Assembly (NCBI GenBank): GCA_905221605.1
Contig: CAJNDS010002537.1
Coordinates: 311,787 to 375,786, forward strand
Direction: 5' to 3'
Length of the DNA: 64,000 nt
DNA from: Symbiodinium natans
Lineage: Eukaryota > Sar > Dinophyceae > Suessiales > Symbiodiniaceae
Positions 53,398-63,874 of this stretch are shown here, one piece after another. Position 1 is the stretch's first letter. Every line of letters begins with the position of its first letter. Both the position numbers and the translations under genes were made by a program. The notes below the pieces were generated by a model. That model was not told the DNA's origin. It searched no databases and saw nothing but the letters and a program-made list of their open reading frames with translations.

Positions 53398-53848
53398 GTT
53401 TAGGGTTTAGTAGGGTTGAGGGCTTCGGCTGCAATAGAGTCGTGTCTACACGGAGACGGTGAACTCAGGGGCTTCGAAACGAACGAAGAGGGGGGACGTT
53501 TCATCAGACGACAGTTGGCAAAAGGGGAGGGGCTGCGTCCAGTGTTTAATGGGATCCAGTTGCAACTGCCGATTCCCTACTTCCAGCGCCCTTGATGCGG
53601 CATGACTTCTCTACTTGCCAGCCAAGACGAGAGAGAACATGTCACGCAGCCCTAAATTTCCCTCAATCCTAAGCCCGAAGTGATCTGAAGTCTGCAACCC
53701 AAGTGTTATTTCAAACCGGGAGCATGGAAAGGAACACAATGGCCCTGTCGGGTCAGAGCTCCCCCTGCACGGCCATTTCGCCACGTAACAGGAAGAACTC
53801 TCAGAGAAAAGGATCGAAGTTTACAGGCCACGTGGTCATTTCGTCCAG

Positions 53849-54004
53849 GACTTGTGGAAGGCAATAATTGGCAAGCTGGGGAATGCGCTCATCACCAGCT
53901 TCTTGACAGACTTGGTCGCGCAGTTTGTGTTGAACAACCTGAAGCGCACAGCCCCTGAACGCTGGAGGGAGATTCCTTCCTCCACTCGGGGAGATGGGCG
54001 TTCG
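53849..54004 (+). CDS. Candidate exon, amphipathic/hydrophobic helix
   Basis: ATTTCGTCCAG|DLWKAIIGKLGNALITSFLT then DLVAQFVLNNLKRTAPERWR. A GTGATA donor lies at 54005; an earlier end near AAGC is possible. Confidence 0.55.
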
Positions 54005-54353
54005 GTGATACTCCCCCTCTGCACCGTTGCGTTGGCATGCGGTGGTTGCTTCGTAGCCAATCTTGCACCCTGAATCCCACACTCTCCATGCCCCGAGCCT
54101 GCAGATCCGTGATCCTAAGCCGTTCAAACAGCTTGGACATTGCAGAGGGGTGGCTTGCGCTTTTCCTCGTGGTGAGCGGTAAACCCCACCGGCCCACCAA
54201 GCATTCGGAGGCCCAAACTGGCAGGTGCTGAACGGGTCAATGCTCACATCATGCACACGCAACTTTGAGTACTAAGCGTGCAATTTCAAGACGACCCAAA
54301 GCACCCAGAAGGGCAACCTAAATGACGCACTCCGAAACGCATGTTTACCTTAG

Positions 54354-54435
54354 CCGAGGCATTGGCACGCCCGGGGGCATCACTGCGACAAGGGCCGTCG
54401 AGATCTACAACGACATCATGGCGGCTGCTTGGCAG
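54354..54435 (+). CDS. Candidate exon
   Basis: TTTACCTTAG|C then RGIGTPGGITATRAVEIYND IMAAAWQ|GTTTAGGG. The donor is again a telomere-like unit. Confidence 0.5.
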
Positions 54436-54603
54436 GTTTAGGGTTAAGGCCCAAAAGGGCCAAGGGGGAAAATTTTGGAGGGCAAACCCAGAGGGCCTTT
54501 GAGTCCCGCGGCATGTCTCTTGAGTCTGCTCTTAAGGTATAGGATGCTCGGGCAACCCGAAGCGCCCCAAAGAAGCCAAGAGGCCCAACACGACAGTTCT
54601 CAG

Positions 54604-54672
54604 GTCATGGTGACCTACCTGAAGACGCACCTGACTCCCCTCTTCGCAGACCTCGCCGCATTCTTCGCTGAT
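54604..54672 (+). CDS. Candidate exon, helix
   Basis: AGTTCTCAG|VMVTYLKTHLTPLFADLAAF FAD|GTCGGA. 69 bases, phase 0 both ends. Confidence 0.5.
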
Positions 54673-54792
54673 GTCGGAAGGCGAAATTTTCCGAGATGAC
54701 GTCGGGGTAGTAGGTTTCTCCCCGAAAATTGGGGGGCTTTAGTGATGGCTTTAGTGATGTTCAGGGGATTCAGGGATGTGGTGCCTGGAAAG

Positions 54793-54860
54793 GTTCCTGG
54801 AGGCTATGTCCGAGCGCACGAAGAACCTCATCAGCGCCGTCTTTGACGAGCCAAATGGCC
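54793..54860 (+). CDS. Candidate exon, helix
   Basis: GCCTGGAAAG|G then FLEAMSERTKNLISAVFDEP NG. 3' border unclear. Confidence 0.45.
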
Positions 54861-55057
54861 GGGCTCCCCAGGATTTTCGGGTTGTGAGGTTGGGGAAGTT
54901 TGGAGTTTGTAGGTCTAGGCGGTACTTGTTCATGGGTAGTCGAAAACCGTGGGGTCATCGCAGAGTACCTGAAGTGAGAAGTGGCGAAAATTCACTCGCA
55001 GGCACTTAAAGCCCGATGTAGTTGTAGACGTACCCATGAACTTTCACGCCGTGCTAG

Positions 55058-55200
55058 GAGCAATACCAAGAACTTATTCATAATCGGAAGCCGTGCTGGG
55101 CTTTGTCAAACCGCAGACCCAACAACTGAGGCCGTGTGGGCTTGGGGCCGTTGCTTAGGGGTGGAGGCTTTAGTCATCTACTACTTAACCACCTCCGCCT
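55058..55200 (+). CDS. Candidate exon, partly hydrophobic
   Basis: CCGTGCTAG|G then SNTKNLFIIGSRAGLCQTAD then PTTEAVWAWGRCLGVEALVI YYLTTSASQ. Beyond 55215 a C-rich tract makes the open frame meaningless. Confidence 0.4.
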
Positions 55201-56617
55201 CACAGCACAAACGCGCACCGTCCCCCCCCCGCCAACCCCCCCCCCCGCCCCCCTCCACACTTGCTGTATCGGGCCTGGCAGAACATGGCCCCAGACACGA
55301 AACCTTGACCGGAAAGCCTTGACCTTCAACCCGACAAAACCCTAAACCCTGAAGGCCCACCACACAGAATCCTTACCTGTGCGACTGCGAGAGTCGAACC
55401 CTCCTCTGAGCCTCGACCTGAAACTCCTAAGTCACAAGGCATTGAGCATTCTACAAACCCGGATGCATCTTTTGTGCTCCAAGATTCTTGACATACGGGT
55501 TGGCTCCAAAGAAGTTGCGACCCTTCTGGAGTCAGACCTGTAGAGGTTTGGAGTTTAGGGTTGGGGTCTCTTTGAGAAAGAGGTCCAAACCCTAAACCCT
55601 AAACCCCTCTGGGTGGCTTCTCCATCAAAGAGGTCTCCAAATCACGCATGTTTGGAGGGCTGTGAATCACCTGAAGCCCAAGCCCCAAGGCCCATTCAAC
55701 TTCCTGGGCTTCCAGGGAGAGACGCCCTTCGGCCATCTTTTGGGGGGGGGGGGGTTCAGGGATCTGATATTCTTCTAAGGTTCATTGATCCCTGCCCTCT
55801 TTTGCAGGGATCACGAATTGTAAGTTGGGAACGCCTTGTGTGTGGTTCGACTTGGCACCCTGCCTCTTCATCACCCGACCTGAACGCTAAACCCCTTGGG
55901 AATGAGGGAACGAGGCCGCTTTGTATCGGGCTACCCTAAGCCCTAAGCCCTAAGCCCGAAGCCCTAAACTAAGAACCAGCCAGTAAAGCCAACCCTGAGC
56001 CTTTGCAAAAGCAGCCACAGTCCTGGAAGCTGGACCATGTCCTATAGTTTAGGGTTTAGGGTTGAAGGGTTCAGGGTTTAGGGTTGAAGGGGCATTACCC
56101 AAAACAGGGGCTACCCTGAATATACCCCCAAGATTCGGTCTTCCTTAACATGGGAACCCCTAAGAAGGGCACCCCCGCCCCTTTTTTGGAAGGGCTCTAG
56201 GGTCTAGGGCTTTGAGGGGCGTAGCGAGTGTCAACTCTTAGGGGAACAGATCGCGAGCCTTCGTCGGCCGGTGTCCGATATGCAGAAAAGGTTCTCGTCC
56301 AGCACGATTTTTGCAGTCAAGTAATCAAATGCGTGGGACCATGTTGACGCTTGTCTGGACTTGTCATCTGTCGGGGAAGGGCGTGTGTGTAAAATTAGTT
56401 AAGTTAACGACGGAACAACGACTCTTTAGATCAAGCCGACTCCCGGCCACGGCCTCCACTTTGTTCTGAGCATTAAATACCCAAAATACCCTAAACCCCC
56501 GAAATCTGTCGTGCTGGTAAATGTGACTCCCTGTAGGATGCCATGAGTCCTATGAGTCTTGGCCACAGCCTTGTCCGAGTGAGCCGCCTTGGCCCCCAAA
56601 TCGCCTTGGCCCGCGAG

Positions 56618-56721
56618 GTGGTACGTTGCGCTTTGCTTGGAGGGGTTCACCTTCGGCATGTTCCTGGGCACCTGCCTCTACTACCCCTTCAAGCTCCTTG
56701 GCGCAGCCCTGTTCCAAATAT
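56618..56721 (+). CDS. Candidate exon with probable membrane segment
   Basis: GGCCCGCGAG|G then WYVALCLEGFTFGMFLGTCL then YYPFKLLGAALFQ. About 30 mostly hydrophobic residues, enough for one or two membrane passes. The longer + ORF in another frame (56543-56755) is Pro/His-rich and less likely. Confidence 0.45.
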
Positions 56722-57238
56722 GTTTCGGAAGACTTTCTGGGATTTTTTAGCTTAGGACCTGTAGGACTCTGGCCATGCGCGTGTATGTGCACATGAGCGC
56801 ATGTCCCGGCACAGTTTCTTGCGTGCCGAGTCGGAAATCAATGGAGTTGAACCCCAAACCCCAAAGGTACCTGTAGTTATAGCCCTCTCATAAGAATGTT
56901 AAGTTCTCCGACATTGGGTTATGAGTACAGTGATCGTGCGGTTCATGAGTACACATGAACCTCCAAGTAGAGCATGGAATATCAGAGTATAGCATGGTGG
57001 AGTTTTGGGGTTGGAGTGTTTAGGTTGAAGAAAACCGTTCGACCTAGTGCAAGCATGAGTACTCAAGGAGCTCATGCCATTGTGTGCCAACGCAGGACTC
57101 AAGTTACGGTACGCCACCGGAAACCTACTCCGAAGACCAGTCCATCACAAATCATCTGCCTCAATGAGATCATTGTGTGTCCCATCATATTGGATCATGT
57201 AATATAATTCACGCGTATACGCAAATATTATTATAAAG

Positions 57239-57360
57239 GGGGTTCGTTTCACTCACTTATTATATTACTACGAAGAGAACAGTATTAATGAAGTTATAAG
57301 TGAGCCTGCGATCGCATGAACTTTATTAATACGTGAACGAAGTGAGACAAGAATACTAAG
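57239..57360. repeat. AT-rich foldback-like segment
   Basis: TTCGTTTCACTCACTTATTA answered by TAAGTGAGCC and CGAAGTGAGACAAG. Resembles 34010-34180. Confidence 0.4.
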
Positions 57361-57509
57361 AGACCACTCAATTTCTAATATAAAATGACAAGGAATTCAT
57401 GACGCGTGCATGTGTATTAGAAATTTGGGCTTTTACATGGGCGAATGATACCAAAGGCCCGTCATAATAAACTATGGTTTTTGTACGGGCTTTTCGTATA
57501 TTATAGCAG

Positions 57510-57770
57510 TCTGGGACAAAGACGGTTTGGGATGGGTAGCTCCTTTATCGAAGTACTATCACGCTTGTGTGAACCCTCAGCTGCAGCTGTTGATAAGAGG
57601 CTTCTATATGCTCCTGCAAGTGGCTGAGCTGTTAAAGCTGTTTGGCTTTTCTATTTTTGAGGAGTGTAGGGTCGAACCTGTTGGTTTCCTGACTGTCGGA
57701 GAAGCGGGAACCCTCAATACCGTTATTGGGACCGGCTCCGTGTCGGGCGTGAAGGAATTAGGTTCCCTGT
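57510..57770 (+). CDS. Candidate exon, hydrophobic helix then beta-like
   Basis: ATTATAGCAG|TC then WDKDGLGWVAPLSKYYHACV then NPQLQLLIRGFYMLLQVAEL and VGFLTVGEAGTLNTVIGTGS. It stops at 57770-57772. The long open frame, good acceptor and lack of low complexity are in favour. Unrecognised. Confidence 0.45.
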
Positions 57771-57780
57771 AGGGCCCTTG

Positions 57781-57935
57781 ACGCGGTTCTGGAAGGGGAT
57801 TGAAGGGAACCTCATCCCAATTTCCCTTACCGCAAAGTACACCCAACTGACAGGTTTGGTGCAAGCGACAACGATTACTTTGTGGTCGAACTGGGCTGGG
57901 GACGAGAGCGAGAGCTCCTTTGGCTGTCTTGAGAG
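57781..57935 (+). CDS. Candidate continuation in another frame
   Basis: Reads TRFWKGIEGNLIPISLTAKY then TQLTGLVQATTITLWSNWAG. It begins nine bases after the previous stop, so either a frameshift or a missed short intron separates them. Confidence 0.35.
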
Positions 57936-58261
57936 AGTCAGAGTTCAGACAATTCCTTGCTCAGGGTTTCTGCAAAGTGGGCTATACAAAAAGCGCCTTC
58001 ATTGCATCGTCCGCAGCACACGATCCGGTCCTTGACGGGGTGCTTTGTGCTCAAACCTGCGACGTACCAACGTGACCCCAGATAGCGGTCAACCCTAAAA
58101 CCCGAAAACCCTTTTAGATACGCGAGCCTCAAAATCCCAAGTCCTATAAGCATCATCAGCCCTATAAGCCCTCTAAACCCCGTAGACTCCGAGCAACAAA
58201 AAGCAGAAGCACATGATCATGATAAACTTCCAAAAGCCCTAAAGCCCCAAACCCGAACCCC

Positions 58262-58500
58262 TCCCCCCCCCCCCCCCCCCCCCCCCCCCCAAACCCCAAA
58301 CCCTAAACACACCCCGAAGGCCCCCCAACACTAAACCAACCCCCAAAAACCCTAAACGCAAAACACCCTGACCCCAACCGCCCCCCCCTACACCCCCCCC
58401 CCCCCCAAAAAAAAAGAAAAAAAAGAACAGCAGAAAAACCTAAACCAAACCCCAAACACCCTAAACCCCAAACCCCTCCCCCATCCCCCAAACACCCCTG
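58262..58500 (-). repeat. Poly-C and CCCTAAA/CCCCAAA degenerate array
   Basis: A run of about 29 C (58262-58290), then mixed units to 58500. Confidence 0.85.
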
Positions 58501-58509
58501 GAAGGTTAG

Positions 58510-58575
58510 GCTCCGGCAATGAAGTCAGTCTCGATGCCGGCTTCGGTGGCGGTATCCAGCCTGGGCCTTGAAGAG
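58510..58575 (+). CDS. Candidate exon, beta-strand type
   Basis: GGAAGGTTAG|GC then SGNEVSLDAGFGGGIQPGP, then TGA if read on; CCA|GCCTGG would be a GC donor. The alternating pattern is like 62288-62362. Confidence 0.4.
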
Positions 58576-59129
58576 AGTTGGGAAGGGTTTAGGTGGGTTT
58601 AGGGTTTAGGGATGTTTTGAGAAAGGAGGTGCCTTAGTTACACCAGCGAAGACCCCAAACAGTTACAAGTGGAATGGCATGTTCACAGACTACAGCACAT
58701 ATTGGCTCTACCCCGCAAGAAAGAAGCCCGAGACTTCAAAGATATCAAATATACGGGAATGACAAAGACTCCTGGCGATAGCTTGGAATAGATATGTTCA
58801 CCCATGCTAACAGATGGGAGTTCGAAGTCAAGCAATATTCCGATCTTGGCCAGTAGATCACAGACATATACGTGATCTGATAGCAACCTCGTGAAATTAA
58901 GCGAATTGCCGCTCTGGCCAGGACGACTTAGGCTATGACTTAGGCACCACTCGTTGGAGGTCAGGCCAATTCCGGTCTTGGTCAGTGTGTCACACGTGAC
59001 AGCAACCCCGTGAAATCAAGAGGGTTGCAGTTCTGGCCATGACGACTTAGGCACCATCAATTACATCACCGGCATATACGTGACAGCAATCCCATGAATC
59101 GAGTCTCGCAATCGGCGCACGCGCATCCT

Positions 59130-59880
59130 GGGCCAGCATCCACGCTTGGGGTGGATGTTGGGCTTAAGGCGTGTTGGGACAAGATCCATAGGCCAACTTC
59201 TACGCTTGAGGGGGCGGATGTTCAAGGTCCACACTTGAGGGGTGGAGGTTGCGTCAACATTCACGCTTGAAAGGATGTTGGGCCAACGCCCCCGCTTGAG
59301 GGGTGGATGTTGGGGGGCCAACATCCACGCTTGAGGGGCAGATGCTGGGCCAACATCCACACTTGAGGGGTGGAGGTTGGGCCAACATCCACGCTTGAGG
59401 AGCAGATGCTGGGCCAACATCCACACTTGAGGGGTGGAGGTTGGGCCGACACGTTGGGCCAACATGCACGCTTGAGGGGTGCATGTGGGGCCAACATCCA
59501 CTCTTGAGGGGTGGACGTTGGGCCAACATCTTGTTGACGGATGTTGGGCTAACATCCACGCTTGAGGGGATGTCGGGCCACGCTCGACGAGCGGATGTTG
59601 GGCGAGGGGCAACATTGAGGAGTGGATGTTAGGGGCCAACATCCATGCTTGAGGGGTGGATTGTGGGCCAACATCCACTCTTGAGGGGTGGACGGCCAGC
59701 ATCCCGCTTGAGGGGCACGCTTGAGGGGTTAAGGTTGGGGCCAACCTCCACACTTGTTGGGTGGATGCTGGGCCCAAAGTCCATGCTTGGGGGTTGGATG
59801 TTGAGGGGTAGATGTTGGGCCAAGATCCACGCTTGAGTGGTGGACGTAGGGCCAACGGCCAACATGCACGCTCCGGCCGT
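59130..59880 (+). repeat. Minisatellite GGGCCAACATCCACxCTTGAGGGGTGGATGTT
   Basis: More than 20 diverged units of about 34 bases. CCAACATCCAC and GTGGATGTTGG are mutually complementary, so each unit can fold. A 385-codon minus ORF runs through it. Confidence 0.9.
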
Positions 59881-60175
59881 GGCCACTCATATGAAGGGAG
59901 ACCAAGGGAGACAAGCACAAGCAGCCCGGGACCCGGCCGAAGCCACCCGCATGAAGGGAGACAAAGGAGACAAGCGGAGACAAGAAACGCGGGGAAGCAG
60001 TCCGGGGAACCGGCCGAGGAAAAAAACAAAACGGACAAGTAGACAAGCAGCCCGGAAACATGGCCGAGGCCACCCACAGCAAGGAAGGCAAGGAGGGAGC
60101 ACCCACATGAAGGGAGACAAAGGGAGACAAGCGGAGCCAAGCAACCCAGGGAGCCGAGGCCACCCGAAGGGAGAC
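59880..60175 (+). repeat. GAAGGGAGACAAAGGAGACAAG repeats
   Basis: Several copies of GCCACCCGCATGAAGGGAGA with AGACAAG purine-rich text. Confidence 0.8.
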
Positions 60176-60711
60176 AAAAACGTCGGAATTCCTTGCAAAG
60201 AAACACCGGAACCCCCAAAGTAAACTGTTTGGGGAGAAAGGGGCTTTGGGCTTGGGGTTTAGGGTTTCGGGTTTGGGCGGCCTTATGTAGGGTTTTAGGG
60301 TTTAGGTTTTTTTTCAGGGTTCAAGGCTACCTCCGCAGCCACTCGAATCCCCGACCCCAAACCCCCCCAACGGCTTGGGGGACTTTATGCCTGGTAGGCA
60401 CTCCACCCACAAGGTGTGCGCTTCACCTCGTTTTGGGGACTGTCCGACTGACTGGTTGAAAATTTGCGTGTTTTTAGCTTGGCTTGTGGTGCTGCTGATG
60501 TGCACGCACTCAGCCCCACCACCCAGAACCGCAAGCGTTGGATCTTTGGAAACCATCCTTAAGCCGAAAACAATAGACACCCCCCAAACCCCTTAATCTA
60601 AACCCTCCAGCCCCAGCTGTGCAGGGCAGGAGCGAGCAAAACCTCCAGCCGTTCATTACTCGTATCGCATACCCTAGACCCTGAACCCTAAACCCTATAA
60701 GGTCAGTTCTC

Positions 60712-60792
60712 TAAATTAGGGTCCCTTTTTGGGTACCATTAATAGGAGGGGCCACCTTATAAACCCCCCACCCAAAAGGACCATAAATTTTG
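60712..60792. repeat. Foldback element, different family
   Basis: AAATTAGGGTCCCTTTTTGG at left and CCAAAAGGACCATAAATTT at right are near reverse complements, about 78 bases in all. Confidence 0.6.
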
Positions 60793-61004
60793 AGAAATCA
60801 CCACAAGGTTCGTCCAGATTACAAGCTGAAACCCCACGTCAACCCTTCGCTGCCTGCCTAGCCGCACACGTGGAAGCCTAAAAAAAACTGGTGAGATCAT
60901 GCATGGCAATATTTCGATGTCGCGCATGTGGACGTTTAGTCGCAGGTAAGGAGTCTTGATGGGCTCTTTGCTTCGTATGCCCACGGTACCTGATTCATAC
61001 CCAG

Positions 61005-61091
61005 GCTCGGCCCAATCATGACCAACGACAAGAGCGCCCTGGAGGGCAAGTCGTTCTCGATCGGCTTGGACATCGACTTCGAGAACCCCGG
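61005..61091 (+). CDS. Candidate exon, beta-strand type
   Basis: ATTCATACCCAG|G then LGPIMTNDKSALEGKSFSIG then LDIDFENP. No GT near the end; CCCCG|GCTTGA would be a GC donor. The frame runs on to LTFLEGLR. Confidence 0.5.
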
Positions 61092-61469
61092 CTTGACTTT
61101 TTTGGAAGGCTTGAGGCGGTTTAGGGGGTTACGGAGTTAGGGAGGTTAGGGCTGGTTTAGAGACTAGTGTACTAAAACCCGAAACCCTTGAGTACCTTTG
61201 AGTTGGGCTGCTTGAGCTTAGTCGCTGTTTTGTTGACAGGCTAGACAGGAGTTTTCCTGAAGCACCCTTTGTGCCCGGTACCCCATTTATGCACCTTACA
61301 CCTCCCCAAATGTAGACTCCCTGTCCAAGGAAGCCCCCCACAGGACCGACCCAACACGGCTCCTCATTCGGGCACGTCTTTAGTTCAGAGGGCCGAATGA
61401 TCAGCAAGGATTCAGGTTTAGGGTTCGCAAAGAAAGGGTTTAGTAGAGGGGTTTCTGAATGTACCAGAG

Positions 61470-61556
61470 GACGAAGAATCCAAAGATTCCGAATATCAAC
61501 GTCGGCCCAGCCTTGACTTGGGGCGTCAGCCCAATCACGCTGCGACTCGGCAACAT
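61470..61556 (+). CDS. Candidate exon, beta-strand type
   Basis: TGAATGTACCAG|RTKNPKIPNINVGPALTWGV then SPITLRLGN and AT|GTTGGG. Alternating pattern; compare 12537-12621. Confidence 0.5.
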
Positions 61557-61744
61557 GTTGGGGGGCTTTGGGAGCTATTTTGGGGGGATGGATTTTGGGG
61601 TCTAGGGTTGGAAGGCTTTAGGGGGCTGGGTACAGGGCTTGTTGGGCTCCTCTTGCGGTGTCGGTTTAAGTTCAAAGGGCAGCATTGTCTTGAACGCGTT
61701 GGCCGCTGATTACGGGTGCCAGCACACTTGAAGCCAGCAAGGGC

Positions 61745-61909
61745 CTGTCACAAGAAAGTTGCCATTGCCCCCGAGAACCCGCCTGCCAGACTCGCCACAG
61801 ACGCCCTCGAGGAGCATCAAGGGCACCGGGCGCTTTGAACGCCACATGACATGCAGCTGCATGTGCCCCGGTGTGGACTACACACCACTCTGCCAAAGGG
61901 CCTGAGCAG
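61745..61909 (+). CDS. Candidate exon/ORF with Cys cluster and stop
   Basis: Reads PVTRKLPLPPRTRLPDSPQT then PSRSIKGTGRFERHMTCSCM then CPGVDYTPLCQRA and TGA. A shifted frame continues as QPPPENPDSPQGALVEQTEE ICP to a stop at 61977, so a shift or small intron is possible. The minus ORF here is Gly/Cys-rich and looks like a shadow. Confidence 0.35.
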
Positions 61910-62121
61910 CCCCCGCCAGAAAATCCAGATTCGCCGCAGGGTGCTTTGGTGGAGCAAACAGAGGAGATTTGCCCCTGAGGCACCTCCAAACCCATCATCC
62001 TCACACTCCAAAGCCCGGGAAGCCCTGAAGTTCTAAGCCAAACAACTCCCCCCGTTCCCCCACCCCCAAACAAAAAGCAGAAAAGAGCCTGAAGACGTTC
62101 GTCCCCAGATCCGGATCCTCA

Positions 62122-62270
62122 AAAACCCTTGCTGGTTCCTCCGAAGCCCCCGAAACCCTTGAACCCTTCAACTCTTCAACCCTGAAACTCTTCAACTCTT
62201 CAACCCGGAAACTCTTCAACCCTGGAACCCTGAAACCCGTCAACCCTTCGACCCCTGAAACCCCTTAAGC
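62122..62270 (-). repeat. CCCTTCAACTCTTCAACCCTGAAAC repeats
   Basis: About ten units of TTCAACCCTGAAACTC, a longer derivative of the telomere-like sequence. Confidence 0.8.
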
Positions 62271-62287
62271 CTCTCAGCGCTTCTCAG

Positions 62288-62362
62288 CTCCGCGACAAGG
62301 CTGACGGTCGACTTCTACGCGGGCATCAACTGGGCGGTGCCCGAGGCGACAGGGCTTCCGCG
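62288..62362 (+). CDS. Candidate exon, beta-strand type
   Basis: AGCGCTTCTCAG|C then SATRLTVDFYAGINWAVPEA TG. 3' border unclear. Confidence 0.45.
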
Positions 62363-62389
62363 AGCCTTTTTTTTGAAGGAAGCCCCACA

Positions 62390-63540
62390 GGTCCCCAAAA
62401 AAGCTGCATTTTCTCTTAATTATAATTAAAAAAGCTGCATTTTCAATTAATTAATTATTGGGTTCAAGAGGATCCTCTTCAGGCTAAATGTTTTTTTTTT
62501 CAGAGTTCTTTTGCAGGGCTGAGGTTTTAAGTCTTGCAGCTCCCGAGGATGCCCCGCCCAAATCTCGTCTTTCTTGGATTCTTCCAGGCTTCTGCTACAA
62601 AGTCAGGGCCCCCCCAAGAAAGCCGACCATTTTTTTGTTTTTTTGTTCTGGGGGGGGAGGGGGGGGTTAGGGCTTAGGATGAGAGAGTCCTCGGGGCAAA
62701 GAAGGGTTTAGGGTTGTAAGAACCAGTCTTGGATAATAGGACTCTCTCCTACAAAAGTAGGTCTTGGGTTCCACTAGGAGCTTCGACCGGTTGGACCCGA
62801 CGCCCAGCGGAGTAGGGTCAATTAAAAACGGTTTAGGGCTTAGGGTTTCCCAAACCTCCAAGAGCAAAAAAAACACTGGGGAACGTGAGAGATGAATTTC
62901 ACAAGAGCATGCCAAGTATTCCGAGGCGCTTTGTGTGCCTGCATGGTCTGGTGAGTAGCCTACGGAGGGAGATGATGTAGTTTGGGTCGGGCAGCTTGCA
63001 AGGTGACCTCACATAGCGTCGCACATGAGTGTTTTTTCACGCAGGGTTTGAAGTCCCCACAAGTATTTGTGAGTCACTCTTAAGTGGCGCTCGCTGCCGT
63101 GCACATGTAGCTCATTTAAGCTCCCTGAGCCTGGCTGCACATCAGTGGACTTGCCTGGCTTATGCCGACCCTGCCTTCGGGAAGTCTTAGGGTTGGGAGG
63201 GTGATATCTGGTTTTTTGTCTTGTTTAGCTTGTAGGGGCTAAACGCTCCTGACTGTGGAAGGAGGTTGCACTGAGGAGAGTTTTCATTCAAATCGGCTTC
63301 CACGGTGATCTCGCAGGTAGGTCTCTCCCCTATTTCTCTGGAGTCGTAACTCAATCCTAACGTGACACGCTTTGCAACCCTGCAGTGTGGTGGGCCAAAA
63401 AAGCCGAAACCAGGCACTGAAAGCATTGAAAGCCCCCAAACCCCAAACCTCCTAAACTTTAACCCTCGATCCAACTTTATGTGGCGAAGGGGAATCCGGC
63501 GGATTCGCCTCTTGGCAAACGACGCCCTTTTAAGGGATTG
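62390..63540. other. Interval without a supported gene
   Basis: AT-rich patch (62414-62460), G-runs near 62651-62667, and a minus ORF at 63187-63678 whose N-terminal part is a translation of TA repeats. No gene supported. Confidence 0.4.
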
Positions 63541-63831
63541 CACAACTCCAATTGTATGTATGTATATACGCATATATATATATACAGATAAATAAATGCG
63601 TATATAGTATATGGTGGTCATGAAATCATGAACTGCATCGAGCTTGACTATGAAAACTATACACGAAGCGCCAAACACACGAGTAGTACCTTGCTAGCTG
63701 CGTCTAGCATCATCATCACAATGAGATAAGACTACATAAGCCAACAGTACTGTACATGATCGCATCATACGATAATACCGGAATGGACCGCTTGGTGTGT
63801 TTCAGACGAGGCCTTGGTTGAGGATCGAGAT

Positions 63832-63874
<43 letters not shown>

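Noticed and set aside
55381-55460. tRNA-like sequence on the minus strand (GGTTCGACTCTCGC and CTTAGGA)
   Set aside because: T-arm-like and anticodon-loop-like bases are present, but the anticodon and acceptor stems do not pair. At best a relic.
59061-60218. 385-codon minus-strand ORF with repeats like SSVDVGPTSTPQAWMLAQ
   Set aside because: It is a translation of the CCAACATCCAC minisatellite and neighbouring purine-rich repeats. Unit indels simply happen not to create stops.
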